DNA of 38,285 bases. Source: Acaryochloridaceae cyanobacterium RU_4_10. Lineage in GTDB: Bacteria > Cyanobacteriota > Cyanobacteriia > Thermosynechococcales > Thermosynechococcaceae. Below the pieces are notes generated by a model that saw only the letters and a list, made by a program, of their open reading frames with translations, made no database searches and was not told the origin of the DNA. Positions 17,076-25,700 of this stretch are shown here, piece after piece; the first letter of the stretch is position 1; each line of letters opens with the position of its first letter. Both the position numbers and the translations under genes were made by a program. The stretch is taken from the NCBI GenBank assembly GCA_012032135.1, contig JAAURS010000002.1, forward strand, positions 1-38,285, written 5' to 3'.

Positions 17076-19442
17076 TTATCCTAGCAATATTTGATTTCGT
17101 CCAGCCGATTTTGCTTGATAGAGGATTCGATCTACAGCATTGTAGAGGGTTTGGACATCAACACCCTGTTGGGGATATTGCACGACACCCGCACTAAATG
17201 TGACCTGAAATAAAGTTCCATTGAAACTGACGAATTGTTCCTGTCTCAGAGTTTCTAAGACAACGGTGAGACGTTTTGCACCATCCTCTTTAGGAATGCC
17301 ATATAGACCTAAAACAAACTCCTCTCCCCCCCAGCGAGCCACCACATCTTCAGATCTGAAATTTTGTTTCAGCAATTCTCCCAATCTGCTCAAAACTCGA
17401 TCGCCAGAGTCGTGGCCGTATTGTTCGTTGATTTGCCTAAAATGATCTAGATCCAGGATCATAAAACACAAACACTGATTTTGACGCTCTGCTAGCCGCA
17501 ATAATCGACTCAGCTCTTGGATGGATTTACGTCGATTGGTTACCCCTGTGAGTCCATCCGTCTCAGCCAGCTTGCGAAGAATCCGAGTTCGGTCTAAACG
17601 ATTTAAAATTCGAGCCACGAGTTCTGGACCCGCAATCGGTTTATTGACAAAGTCATCCGCGCCAGCGCTAAAAACCTGATAGATGGTATCTGCATCCGTA
17701 TGAGCAGATAAAAACAAAATGGGAAGATCGCTCCAGTTGGGGTCATTACGTACCACCTGACAAAGATCGATGCCATTGATGTCTGGCATTTCTACGTCCA
17801 AAATGAGCAAATCTGGAGCAGTCTGCTCTAATGTTTCCCAGAACTCGCTTGGATTGTCTAACAACGTTAGTCTCAGTCCCCACGGTTCTAGCAATCCATG
17901 CAAGAACTCTAACAGTTGAGAATCATCGTCCACAATCAGCAGCTTGGCATCAGGCGGACTAGATTGATCCAAAACCTGGATAATTTCCTGCATCACTCGC
18001 GCAGGGGGGAGTGGCTTTTGGAGAAAACCCCGTGCGCCTAAGCGAGCCACTTCAATCCGATCTCCAAACTGTTCCACTCCAGTAAAAACCAGCACTGGAA
18101 TGGGCGATCGCACTTCCGCTAATTCCGCCAACAGTGTCAAACCACTTTCTGCCGAGCCTGAAAAACTGAGATCGAGAAGAATGACATCGGGTCGAGCACG
18201 GGCGATCGCATCCCGAGCTTGGGCTACATCGCAGGCGGATTCGACTTGAATCCCACAAGCCGCTGCCTCTGGTCTTAAAGTCAATTCCAATTCAGCATCG
18301 TCATCAACAATTAACAACCGGGCTCCTTGCTGTATGCTCCTTCTAGAAGTATCGACATTGTCAGCTACGATGGGCTTTTCTAACTCCTGTCGTAATGCTT
18401 CAACGAGTCTAGAGAGATGCTCTATCTGGTCTGGATTAAATTCACTTTCAGTTTGCAACAGCGTTTCAATCTCGCGGGCTAAACGTACCCCTTCAACTAA
18501 CCTGAAGCTACCTAATGAGCCTTTTAAGGTATGCGCTTCCCTTTGAGCCGCTTGTTGCAATTCAGCTTGGAGACTGCCTTCTCGCAAGGCGGTGATGGCT
18601 TGCTCCAAAACTGCGACCCGCTGGCGGTACTTTTCCTTGTTTCTCATCCAAATGGTCGTCAGATCTGAAGGCATAGGTGTCTGGGGGATATTATTTTGAC
18701 CCGTTGATAGGCCACTTGCTTTCCCCCTTCGTTGTATTTCGGTTCTTTCTTGAGTCTGGCTGTCCGACTCTCGAGCTTGAAGTCGGTAGCCCAGTCCGTA
18801 AACTGTTTCAATGAAATCCGCTGCCGCCCCCGCTTTTTTTAATTTTTGGCGCAAACTCTTAATGTGCGCTCTGACTGTATTTTCGGTTGGGTATTCTTCC
18901 AGGGACCAAAGGCGATCGAGCAGAGCGCTTTGGCTGAAGATACGGCGTGTGTTGCGCAGAAAAAGTTCTAGTAACTTATATTCTCTTGCCGTGCAATGCA
19001 ACAATTGTCCATCATAGGTAACTGTGCAGTTGCTAGGATCTAGACACAAAGAACCCCATTGTAGAATGGGTGCAACAGACGAACCACCACGGCGCAGCAA
19101 AGCCCGAATTCGAGCAAATAGCTCATCTATGTCATAGGGTTTGACAATGTAATCATCCGCACCTGCATCTAACCCAGCAACCTTGTTGGTGCTGCTATCC
19201 TGGGCTGTTACTAAAAGAACGGGAGTGCGATCTCCCTTATGGCGAAGCTGTTGGCAAAACTGGATGCCATTCAGTTTTGGTAACCTCACATCTAGCAAAA
19301 TTAAATCATAGTCAAACGTCTCAACCAAGTTCCACCCTGCCTGACCGTCCGTGGCAATTTCAATGAGATATTGTTGAGCGGCAAGTGCTTGTTGGAGTGC
19401 CTCAGCCGTTCCCTCATCATCTTCTACGATCAGGATTTTCAT
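17076..19442 (-). CDS. Hybrid response regulator: REC-wHTH-Hpt-REC-REC-GGDEF
   Basis: A 788-residue signalling hub. From ATG at 19442 (MKILIVEDDEG) the order is: REC (1-115, Asp51, Lys101), OmpR-type DNA-binding winged helix (about 127-222, ending ETVYGLGYRL), Hpt (about 265-350, His304 in AHTLKGSLGSF), REC (about 376-492, Asp424), REC (about 500-618, Asp549) and GGDEF (about 625-788). The GGDEF active site is RWGGEEF (705-709) and the product-inhibition site RSED precedes it by five residues, so an active, feedback-inhibited cyclic-di-GMP synthase is expected. The same chain could bind DNA, relay phosphate and make c-di-GMP. It lies 50 nt upstream of the histidine kinase. An upstream TTG would add 41 residues outside the REC domain and is unlikely. 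Confidence 0.93.
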   Translation of the reverse strand: MKILIVEDDEGTAEALQQALAAQQYLIEIATDGQAGWNLVETFDYDLILLDVRLPKLNGIQFCQQLRHKGDRTPVLLVTAQDSSTNKVAGLDAGADDYIVKPYDIDELFARIRALLRRGGSSVAPILQWGSLCLDPSNCTVTYDGQLLHCTAREYKLLELFLRNTRRIFSQSALLDRLWSLEEYPTENTVRAHIKSLRQKLKKAGAAADFIETVYGLGYRLQARESDSQTQERTEIQRRGKASGLSTGQNNIPQTPMPSDLTTIWMRNKEKYRQRVAVLEQAITALREGSLQAELQQAAQREAHTLKGSLGSFRLVEGVRLAREIETLLQTESEFNPDQIEHLSRLVEALRQELEKPIVADNVDTSRRSIQQGARLLIVDDDAELELTLRPEAAACGIQVESACDVAQARDAIARARPDVILLDLSFSGSAESGLTLLAELAEVRSPIPVLVFTGVEQFGDRIEVARLGARGFLQKPLPPARVMQEIIQVLDQSSPPDAKLLIVDDDSQLLEFLHGLLEPWGLRLTLLDNPSEFWETLEQTAPDLLILDVEMPDINGIDLCQVVRNDPNWSDLPILFLSAHTDADTIYQVFSAGADDFVNKPIAGPELVARILNRLDRTRILRKLAETDGLTGVTNRRKSIQELSRLLRLAERQNQCLCFMILDLDHFRQINEQYGHDSGDRVLSRLGELLKQNFRSEDVVARWGGEEFVLGLYGIPKEDGAKRLTVVLETLRQEQFVSFNGTLFQVTFSAGVVQYPQQGVDVQTLYNAVDRILYQAKSAGRNQILLG

Positions 19443-19479
19443 AACTCGAACACTTCTCAGCTTTTTAGCATCTTTAAGG

Positions 19480-19944
19480 TTATCCAAACACCAACTGCAA
19501 CCAACGCGGCAATTGATGAAAGACCTCGATTGCAACAGTGCTGCGTCCCAAAAACCATCCCCCAATCATTGCACCTCCGGCTACAACAGACAGAATCGTG
19601 AGAGTAATCTTCCGTCCCCACCCTTGGGTTTGAAGTTCCAAGCGTCCAAGCAACACGGTGAGCAACAAAATCAGTGACAGACCAAAAGGTTCTGGGTAAC
19701 TCAGAGCCAGCGTTAACGCCATACTCAAGCAAAAAATCAAGACCAAGCTCCTAGGTCCCATGCGAACCAAACGCAGCACAAATTGTCCGCGCCAGATCAG
19801 GATAAAAATGAGGACAACCGTGAGGAGCCAAACATCAATTAGCCAAAACGCCGCAAGACCAGAAATTTTCCAGCCCAATAGTCCGTAAGCAATTCCAATG
19901 CAAATCACTGAAAGCCAAGGGAAAGAAGAGAGACTGGGCTTCAT
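19480..19944 (-). CDS. Conserved hypothetical membrane protein
   Basis: About 154 residues, strongly hydrophobic, with four or five predicted membrane helices (around 10-30, 33-52, 65-82, 84-100 and 115-135) and basic loops such as WRGQFVLRLVRMG. It resembles small membrane proteins found widely in cyanobacteria, but I do not recognise a named family. It is 38 nt upstream of the hybrid regulator on the same strand and may be co-transcribed. Function unknown. Confidence 0.65.
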   Translation of the reverse strand: MKPSLSSFPWLSVICIGIAYGLLGWKISGLAAFWLIDVWLLTVVLIFILIWRGQFVLRLVRMGPRSLVLIFCLSMALTLALSYPEPFGLSLILLLTVLLGRLELQTQGWGRKITLTILSVVAGGAMIGGWFLGRSTVAIEVFHQLPRWLQLVFG

Positions 19945-20175
19945 GGTTGGGGAATCGCTCTATTGAAGGTCAACAGGTTGCTAACAGTGGGAGTCTGTAC
20001 CCAAAACTCGAACAAAAATTACATTATCGCCCCATGACGAACATAAAATGTTACAACTATGTTCTGAAATCCTCTTAGACTGGTCTTAAAGGCTGCTTTC
20101 TATTTATTTTAGAACCTCACACTGATCGGCAATAGACCCCTATTGCTGTTCGATGAACCACTTCTCCTAAGAATC

Positions 20176-20883
20176 ATGACAAATACCTCAGTGCCATTGG
20201 GCAGCAATTCAGAAACCTTTGATTTGCTGGCTTACTATAGCTTTGATTCTGAGCATTATCCACAAGTACCCGCAAAGGTAAATGTCCTAGATCGCTGGTT
20301 GAAAACCTATCCAGAATCGTGGATTCGTTTGGCCCTGATTGAGTCTTTGTATCAGGGGCGCTATAAAGTTTTTTGTGTCGAGCAACTCTTAGCGCATTGG
20401 CAGCGTCGTGGCTACCCTGTGTGTCACTTCAGTCACGAGTTTGAGGATTTAGTTTGCCACGATGTTCCTCGAAAGATGGGACAGTCTGAAATTCCAACCC
20501 AGCAAACCCGCCTGTCGCATACTAAGCAGAAGATTTCCGTACAGACTGAAGTAAACGCTGCCCCCGATCTACCCTTATCCGAACCCTGGGGCGAATTAAC
20601 AGAAGCCTCTCTCCCCGAGCCAGAGATCCCAATTTCTAGCCCAATTTCTAGCCCAATTTCTAGCCCAAATCCTGCCCCCAAAGGAGAAAAGGTTCGAGAT
20701 TTATTGGAGGAACCTTGGGGAGATACAAGTGGGTCTGGATTTCCTTCTATGTTTAATATTCAGCAAATGCTGCCTGTGACTGTGGGCCGTTTGGGATTAG
20801 AACCCATCCATCAATTTATTCCAGAAGCCCAACCCATCGAGTTCTGCGAGAAGTTAGACGCGATCGCCCGTGCCCAACCTTAA
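20176..20883 (+). CDS. Conserved cyanobacterial hypothetical protein
   Basis: About 235 residues from ATG at 20176 (MTNTSVPLGSNS); an upstream in-frame start at 20143 is less likely. The N-terminal 90 residues (LAYYSFDSEHYPQVPAKVNVL then RWLKTYPESWIRLALIESLYQG, RYKVFCVEQLLAHWQRRG) are a compact helical unit. The middle is low-complexity with proline and serine. The C-terminal 50 residues (QPIEFCEKLDAIARAQP) are again ordered. Three exact 12-bp repeats at 20628-20663 encode PISS units. I do not recognise a function. It converges with the CpcS-like gene. Confidence 0.7.
   Translation: MTNTSVPLGSNSETFDLLAYYSFDSEHYPQVPAKVNVLDRWLKTYPESWIRLALIESLYQGRYKVFCVEQLLAHWQRRGYPVCHFSHEFEDLVCHDVPRKMGQSEIPTQQTRLSHTKQKISVQTEVNAAPDLPLSEPWGELTEASLPEPEIPISSPISSPISSPNPAPKGEKVRDLLEEPWGDTSGSGFPSMFNIQQMLPVTVGRLGLEPIHQFIPEAQPIEFCEKLDAIARAQP
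20628..20663 (+). repeat. 12-bp tandem repeat, three copies, within a coding region
   Basis: The unit CCCAATTTCTAG occurs three times in tandem, followed by a partial fourth copy. It keeps the reading frame and encodes repeated proline-isoleucine-serine-serine in the linker of the hypothetical protein. Such in-frame repeats can vary in copy number between strains. Confidence 0.85.
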
Positions 20884-20898
20884 GATTTCAGAGTGCGA

Positions 20899-21479
20899 TC
20901 AGGAGTGGGTTTGGGCTGTGGGAGATTTAGCGTCGGCAGGGGGTGCCGGTTGAGAAATCATTCGAATTTCAGAACAGAACGTTGTGGCATAAGGCACGCC
21001 ATCTTTTTGACTAGACTGCTCCGCAGGCGAAGATTGGACGGTCTAGGACTGGCAAACCACATTCGTTCTTCCGTCACTAGGCCATTACTTTCCAAAACAA
21101 TTGTCAGAGCCTCATCCAAACCAAAGCTAAAAGTTCCCAAGGCAGTGTTTGTATTGAGCTTTCGCAGAATCCGACCCCGATTGGGAAAATCTGGATCTAA
21201 GATGGGCACTAATAAAGTCGATCCTTCATTGCGCGGTTTCAAACGGCTTTGGTAGGCTTCAGCAACCTCACTCCAACGAATATTTAAGCCACCATAAGCC
21301 TGGGATGATTGCAGGTCATAGAGTTTGCAAAGATCCACCACTTCGGTATGTTCGGGGTCTAAAATATCGACCCACAGATCGGAGCGATCGCTTTGATTTT
21401 TTTGTTCGATCAGGTGATGGGTGGTGCGTTGCGAGACCCACTTGCCACCGCACATTTGAAAAAAGTCTTGAATGTCCAT
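20899..21479 (-). CDS. cpcS: CpcS/CpeS-type phycobilin lyase, C-terminal frameshift
   Basis: Attaches phycocyanobilin to a conserved cysteine of phycobiliprotein subunits during phycobilisome assembly. The protein has the family opening MDIQDFFQMCGGKWVSQRTTHHL, the strand STLLVPILDPDFPNRGRIL, and EERMWFASP with NLRLRSSLVKK. The frame is lost at a run of five T on the plus strand (21004-21008). One frame over it continues DGVPYATTFCSEIRM, the standard CpcS ending, to a stop at 20899. Repair gives about 193 residues, close to the family size of 170-200. A few extra residues (RPS) sit between FASP and NLRLR. It is the only phycobiliprotein gene in the window. Confidence 0.85.
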
Positions 21480-21514
21480 GAAGTCAATCTGAAGGTGTGC
21501 TGAGCCTTTTCATT

Positions 21515-22366
21515 TTAAGGGTTGAGGTGACTGGCATGGAAGCGGATGTGATCTTCAATAAACGTTGAGATGAAGTAATAACTGTGATCGTACTGGGGCT
21601 GTTCTCGATAGATCAGGGGCCGATCGATTTGGCGACAGGCATTGACAAATAGCTCCGGGCGCAGTTGCTCTGCCAAAAAAGAGTCCGCCATTCCTTGATC
21701 GATTAGAATAGGTCGTCGATCGTCAGACAGGGTTAAAACCAATTCTGTGGCATCATAGGCACCCCACAAGGAACGGTCTTCCCCTAAATAATGGTGAAAG
21801 ACCTTCTGGCCCCAAGGACATTGACTGGGGGCCACAATGGGCGCAAACGCCGAAATCGATCGGTAGCGATCGCGGTTCCGCAACCCGCACACTAATGCCC
21901 CGTGTCCCCCCATAGAGTGCCCGCAAATCCCCTGACGACTGAGATCCCCATTAAAATGTGTGGCGATCAGTTCTGGGAGTTCATTCACTACGTAGCTGTA
22001 CATCTGGTAACGTTCGCTCCAGGGTTCTTCCGTAGCATCCACGTAAAACCCTGCCCCTGTGCCCAAATCCCAGTCCTGTTCTTCTCCTGGAATACCCGTA
22101 TTGCGGGGACTGGTATCGGGAGCCACCAATATCAGTCCTCGCTCAGCCGCATAGCGCTGAGCCCCCGCCTTCATCATGAAATTTTCTTCAGTACAGGTGA
22201 GCCCAGAGAGGAAATACAGCACGGGAAAGGAGTCTGTTTCCACGGGGTGTGGCACATACACTGAAAAATTCATGGGGCCACCACAACTTGCAGACACATG
22301 GCTGTAAAACGAAAGCGTGCCATTGAAGCAAGCATGTTGTTTGAGAAGATTGAGTTTGCCTGTCAT
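21515..22366 (-). CDS. fghA: S-formylglutathione hydrolase
   Basis: Esterase-D type enzyme that hydrolyses S-formylglutathione to formate and glutathione, the last step of formaldehyde detoxification in the cytoplasm. The sequence has LSGLTCTEENFMMKAGAQRYAAE, DTSPRNTGIPGE, the nucleophile in CGHSMGGHGAL (serine about residue 151), an acidic residue in ILIDQGMADSFL and the catalytic histidine in YDHSYYF. I choose ATG at 22366 (MTGKLNLLKQHACFNG), which matches family N-termini and gives about 283 residues. The longer open frame from 22483 would overlap the gene upstream. It follows a small hypothetical gene by 32 nt. No formaldehyde dehydrogenase is in the window. Confidence 0.92.
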   Translation of the reverse strand: MTGKLNLLKQHACFNGTLSFYSHVSASCGGPMNFSVYVPHPVETDSFPVLYFLSGLTCTEENFMMKAGAQRYAAERGLILVAPDTSPRNTGIPGEEQDWDLGTGAGFYVDATEEPWSERYQMYSYVVNELPELIATHFNGDLSRQGICGHSMGGHGALVCGLRNRDRYRSISAFAPIVAPSQCPWGQKVFHHYLGEDRSLWGAYDATELVLTLSDDRRPILIDQGMADSFLAEQLRPELFVNACRQIDRPLIYREQPQYDHSYYFISTFIEDHIRFHASHLNP

Positions 22367-22398
22367 GCCCAAAGCCGTATTGCGGTTACTCAGCGATT

Positions 22399-22704
22399 TT
22401 ACGCGGAAACTAAAGACTGTGGGTTTGTGATGGACGATTCGATTTGACGGCGAACGGGTGTGGCATCCTCTTCCAAGACCCATACAGAATAAGCTTTTGG
22501 AGCCTGAACGATCACGGCATCGTTGCCACTGTCGTAGAGCTTGCCTACAATATCCAACGCCTTATCGCGATCGCGAACGGTCCGAAAGAAACTGAAAACC
22601 ATTTGGTTCAAGGTGATGGCCGCTAAACGCTCTTGGGTGTCGGGTACCAAAACGTGGCAGGTTTGATAGTCGCCTTTTTGCAGAAATAGCTTTCTTTTGA
22701 TCAT
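22399..22704 (-). CDS. Conserved hypothetical protein
   Basis: About 101 residues starting MIKRKLFLQKGDYQTC. It reads as a small alpha/beta protein with NQMVFSFFRTVRDRDKALDIVGKLYDSGNDAVI. No cofactor or catalytic motif is recognised. Coding is supported by its position immediately upstream of the S-formylglutathione hydrolase gene on the same strand and by an acidic tail after an ordered core. Function unknown. Confidence 0.6.
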   Translation of the reverse strand: MIKRKLFLQKGDYQTCHVLVPDTQERLAAITLNQMVFSFFRTVRDRDKALDIVGKLYDSGNDAVIVQAPKAYSVWVLEEDATPVRRQIESSITNPQSLVSA

Positions 22705-22895
22705 GGTCTACCCTTATCCCCCAATAATGCTTAATCTTTCTTTATGATTCCTCAGGGGACACCCAAAACGATCGGGGTTATCCATTATTTTTGACGGTGT
22801 TGGGCCAAAAGCCAAAAGAAAAAGAAGTTGAGACGAAACAACCAAAGACGATCTATCAAGAGTAGAATTTTTGGATGTAGCGCGATGACGTTTAG

Positions 22896-23486
22896 ATGTC
22901 TCCTGATTTATTGCGATCGCTTGTTTGGACAGATTATCGTCTAGCCCTTGTGTTTGGGGTGTTGGTGCCCCTTGTGCTCCTAGTCTGGTCTATTGTCAAA
23001 AAAGCTCAACCCATTTCCCATCTGCTTTGGATTTACTGGCGGGTTTCTAGCCTGGTTGTCATTTCGGTTTATTTGTTAATTGACCGGAATCCGCTAGGTC
23101 TGGCCGTGGGCTTTGCCTCTTTGATTCTGATTCCCTTAAGCCTGTGGTTTTGGGTGGATCTGAATGAAGAAATTGCAGATCGTCGCGGTCCGCTCAAGTT
23201 GGCCGTGAGTTGTTGGCGCTGGGCCACCACGACCTATTGCATTGTTTCGGCGTTCGGCCATCTTCCTTACCTGAAATGTGCGGCCTCAAAAGCAGCAATC
23301 CTGTCCTCAGAGTGCCAAGTGTGGTTAGAACCCCCTTTGTTTTATAAGGAGATGTTTCACCGCGCCACTAAGAGCGAAAAACTTGGGTTTATTGCGATCG
23401 CGGCACTTCTGCTTTACGGACTGTACTTAGGGTATTTCGTCCTCTTTAGACTCACCAAACAAGGGCGATCGGCAACCAGTATTTAA
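22896..23486 (+). CDS. DUF3177-family membrane protein
   Basis: About 196 residues beginning MSPDLLRSLVWTDYRLALVFGVL. It has four to five hydrophobic segments (around 17-35, 45-80, 100-125, 170-190) and the conserved stretches IYWRVSSLVVISVYLLIDRNPLG and KLAVSCWRWATTTYC. The pattern fits a cyanobacteria-restricted family I recognise as DUF3177, whose function is unknown. The ATG at 22896 starts the protein at the family's conserved N-terminus. A palindromic element lies 46 nt after its stop. Confidence 0.8.
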   Translation: MSPDLLRSLVWTDYRLALVFGVLVPLVLLVWSIVKKAQPISHLLWIYWRVSSLVVISVYLLIDRNPLGLAVGFASLILIPLSLWFWVDLNEEIADRRGPLKLAVSCWRWATTTYCIVSAFGHLPYLKCAASKAAILSSECQVWLEPPLFYKEMFHRATKSEKLGFIAIAALLLYGLYLGYFVLFRLTKQGRSATSI

Positions 23487-23532
23487 GCTGTTAGGTACAC
23501 GCATCTCGATCTGAAGCTAAAGTTATTACACT

Positions 23533-23606
23533 CGGCCCCCCACCCCCCAAATTGGGGGACTTAAGAATCATTCAAAGTCCCCCAATCTGGGGGATCTAGG
23601 GGGCCG
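23533..23606. repeat. MITE-like imperfect palindrome
   Basis: A 74-bp element with arms beginning CGGCCCCC on the left and ending GGGGGCCG on the right. Inside each arm a shorter palindrome, CCCCCAAATTGGGGG and CCCCCAATCTGGGGG, can fold on itself. Elements of this look are scattered through filamentous cyanobacterial genomes as small mobile-repeat remnants. It sits between the DUF3177 gene and the next gene on the same strand and could also act as a transcription terminator, though no T-run follows. Confidence 0.75.
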
Positions 23607-23681
23607 TAGAGAGTTTGAAAACAATCCTTAATGTTTAAATTAACTTGCTCAAGACTGCTACAGCACCAGACTGGAGAACCT

Positions 23682-23973
23682 ATGTCTCAATCCGCTGGAA
23701 AACGATTGGAGCAATATACCCTAGCCCATCCTCAAGAAGTGCTACTGGTCAAAGCTGAGATAGAGGGAGAACCCGATGAAATTACCATTTTCAAGGGCTT
23801 TTCTAGTTCCTTGATGCGCCAGACCGCCTTCGACCCCGATGTGCCTGTTTGCCGATCGAGCTGTGATTCTTTCCGTCGATCGATACTTGAGTCCCTACAA
23901 CCCTTCCCAACCGCACCCCATTCAAGAAGGAATCCCGTTGGGAAGATTTTTGCAATTGCTCGATGGCGTTTAA
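23682..23973 (+). CDS. Conserved cyanobacterial protein (DUF7734-like), frameshifted
   Basis: Small protein of about 97 residues after repair. It opens MSQSAGKRLEQYTLAHPQEVLLV and continues EPDEITIFKGFSSSLMRQTAFDPDVPV, a conserved pattern in cyanobacteria. GGAGA lies 8 nt before the ATG at 23682. The frame breaks near 23848-23858, at GTTTGCCGATCG; one frame over it resumes DRAVILSVDRYLSPYNPSQP and ends LQLLDGV with a stop at 23973. The expected junction is VLPDRA, which would need one T and one C restored. A CGATCG site lies at the break. The DUF label is from memory. Function unknown. Confidence 0.65.
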
Positions 23974-23990
23974 GGGTGGGGATTAAACCC

Positions 23991-24765
23991 ATGCATAAAA
24001 CCTCTACGGTACTGGCATGGATTGCACTATGGGTCGGCCTCAGCCTTGTCCCTAAGACCGTCCGTGCAGCCCCTCTCCCCGATATCCTCAAACGCGGTCA
24101 CCTAATTGTGGCGGTGAAAGACAATAGTGAACCCTTGGGGTATCGGGATCCAAGCGGAAATCTCAAGGGGTTTGAAATTGAATTAGCCAAACACCTAGCT
24201 AAACCCTATTGGGTTCAGAAAAAGCCCTAGTTTTGCAGCCCGTCCGCAATACAGAACGGCTCACAGCGGTGACCTCTGGCCGAGTAGATATGGCGATCGC
24301 CCACATCACGGTGACAGAAAACCGGATGCGCCTTGTTACCTTCAGCGAAGCTTATTACCGAAACGGAACGGGTTTGCTAGTCAAAGACTCAAAATGGAAG
24401 AGCCTCCAAGCGCTCTACAGACAGGCGATCGCGTTTTACAGCCATCGGTTACCTTAGCGTACCTGCGCGATGCAGTTCCCAAAGCTCGGCTGGTGGGCGT
24501 GCAATCTTATCCAGCGGCCCAGACCTTACTCGATCGCGCTGAGGTTCAAGCCATTGCGGGCGATCGAATTGTTTTATCGAATTTAGCCCAACACCATTCG
24601 CAGTATCTGTTTTATCCCATCCCATTAACCGTGCAACCCTTAGCCATTGCACTTTCCAAAGGCGTGAAGTATGAGTCATTGCGCAACTCAGTCAATCAGA
24701 CCCTCCAACGATGGCAGCAACAGGGATGGTTAGAGGCTCAGCGTCGGCATTGGGGCTTGCCTTAA
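23991..24765 (+). CDS. Family 3 solute-binding protein, two frameshifts
   Basis: Periplasmic amino-acid-type ABC binding protein. MHKTSTVLAWIALWVGLSLV ending VRA is a signal peptide. The mature part starts PLPDILKRGHLIVAVKDNSEPLGYRD, with GNLKGFEIELAKHLA, the family motif. The frame breaks at three A at 24201-24203; one frame over it continues LLGSEKALVLQPVRNTERL and RVDMAIAHITVT. It breaks again near 24432, next to a GCGATCGC octamer, and resumes LQPSVTLAYLRDAVPKARL to the stop at 24765. Two added bases give about 258 residues, normal for the family. No permease or ATPase gene is adjacent, so it is an orphan component. Ligand unknown. Confidence 0.8.
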
Positions 24766-24833
24766 GAGTCTGTAAGTTTGATAGGCTGAATGAAAAGTCT
24801 CTACAAATATAGAAGCGGTTTTAGAAATCAGTT

Positions 24834-25361
24834 ATGGATCGATCTTTAGTGGGTGTCTATCTAGCCATTCTGGTGGCGTTACTGGCAACGGTCAGTTTTT
24901 TTGTACTCCGACAAGTCTTTAGAACCCGTCGTTCGGAATCAGCTCTCAGTCGGCTTCAGAAAAATCTAAGTCAAGGCAACGGAACCACTCAAGAACACTT
25001 TGAGTTGGGCAGCCTTTATCTCAGTAAAAAATTGAGCGCCCAAGCCCTCACGCAATTTCAAAAAGCTTTGAAAACAGCAGAAGCGGAACAAGAGACCGAT
25101 ATTGCTCCCATCTACAATGCAATGGGCTATGCCTACTTCGCACAAGAACAGTTCGATTTAGCCATTCGTCACTATAAAGAAGCCCTTAAACTCAAGCCAG
25201 ATTACGTGACAGCATACAATAACTTAGGCCATGCCTACGAACGTAAAAACCTTGCAAATCAAGCTCTAGAAGCCTACGAACAAGTCTTGAAATACGACCC
25301 TAAAAATGGCACCGCCAAAAAACGGGCGACTTCTTTGCGCAAGAGAGTGGCGATCGCCTAA
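24834..25361 (+). CDS. ycf37: Ycf37, TPR protein of photosystem I assembly
   Basis: About 175 residues. An N-terminal membrane helix (VYLAILVALLATVSFFVLRQVF) is followed by RTRRSES and three tetratricopeptide repeats, the clearest being YNAMGYAYFAQEQFDLAIRHYKEALKLKPDY and YNNLGHAYERKNLANQALEAYEQVLKYDP. Order, length and the RQVFRTRR linker match Ycf37, which in cyanobacteria and some chloroplasts supports photosystem I assembly or stability at the thylakoid membrane. It is 41 nt upstream of the CRR7 gene on the same strand, so the two are probably co-transcribed. Confidence 0.9.
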   Translation: MDRSLVGVYLAILVALLATVSFFVLRQVFRTRRSESALSRLQKNLSQGNGTTQEHFELGSLYLSKKLSAQALTQFQKALKTAEAEQETDIAPIYNAMGYAYFAQEQFDLAIRHYKEALKLKPDYVTAYNNLGHAYERKNLANQALEAYEQVLKYDPKNGTAKKRATSLRKRVAIA

Positions 25362-25402
25362 TTGTTCCTGAACTGAAAGCTTTGGACGAGGATGGATTGC
25401 TT

Positions 25403-25663
25403 ATGCCAGACACATTAATGTACCAGCCCGAAGAAACCTTTGTGGTTCTAGAAACCGATCGACCTGAAGTATTTTTAAGTTCGACCGAACTTTTAGGGAA
25501 ACTCAAGGATATTTTGGCAAATCGTCAAAATAATCTTCCCGCAGACCTACAAAAAATTGAATCTCTAGAGGCCCAAGCACAGCATTTGATGCAGACTGGA
25601 TGCGATTTAGACCTAGGACCCGATCGTTATTTACAGTGGTACGTGGTTCGTTTAGAAAAATAA
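25403..25663 (+). CDS. CRR7-like chlororespiratory reduction protein
   Basis: About 86 residues from ATG at 25403 (MPDTLMYQPEETFVVLE); an upstream in-frame start at 25382 adds seven residues not expected in the family. The C-terminus GCDLDLGPDRYLQWYVVRLEK is the conserved end of CRR7-like proteins, which in plants are needed for assembly of the chloroplast NDH-1 complex and in cyanobacteria are conserved without a fully settled role. It lies directly after ycf37. I recognise the family from this ending and the length. Confidence 0.85.
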   Translation: MPDTLMYQPEETFVVLETDRPEVFLSSTELLGKLKDILANRQNNLPADLQKIESLEAQAQHLMQTGCDLDLGPDRYLQWYVVRLEK

Positions 25664-25700
25664 AAATAATTATTTGATTCATATTCCTTAGGAGGATTTT

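Noticed and set aside
20893-21255. 120-residue plus-strand open frame
   Set aside because: Opposite strand of the repaired cpcS gene; arginine-rich with no family likeness.
23533-23606. CRISPR repeat
   Set aside because: Only one palindromic unit, no spacing or array and no cas genes in the window.
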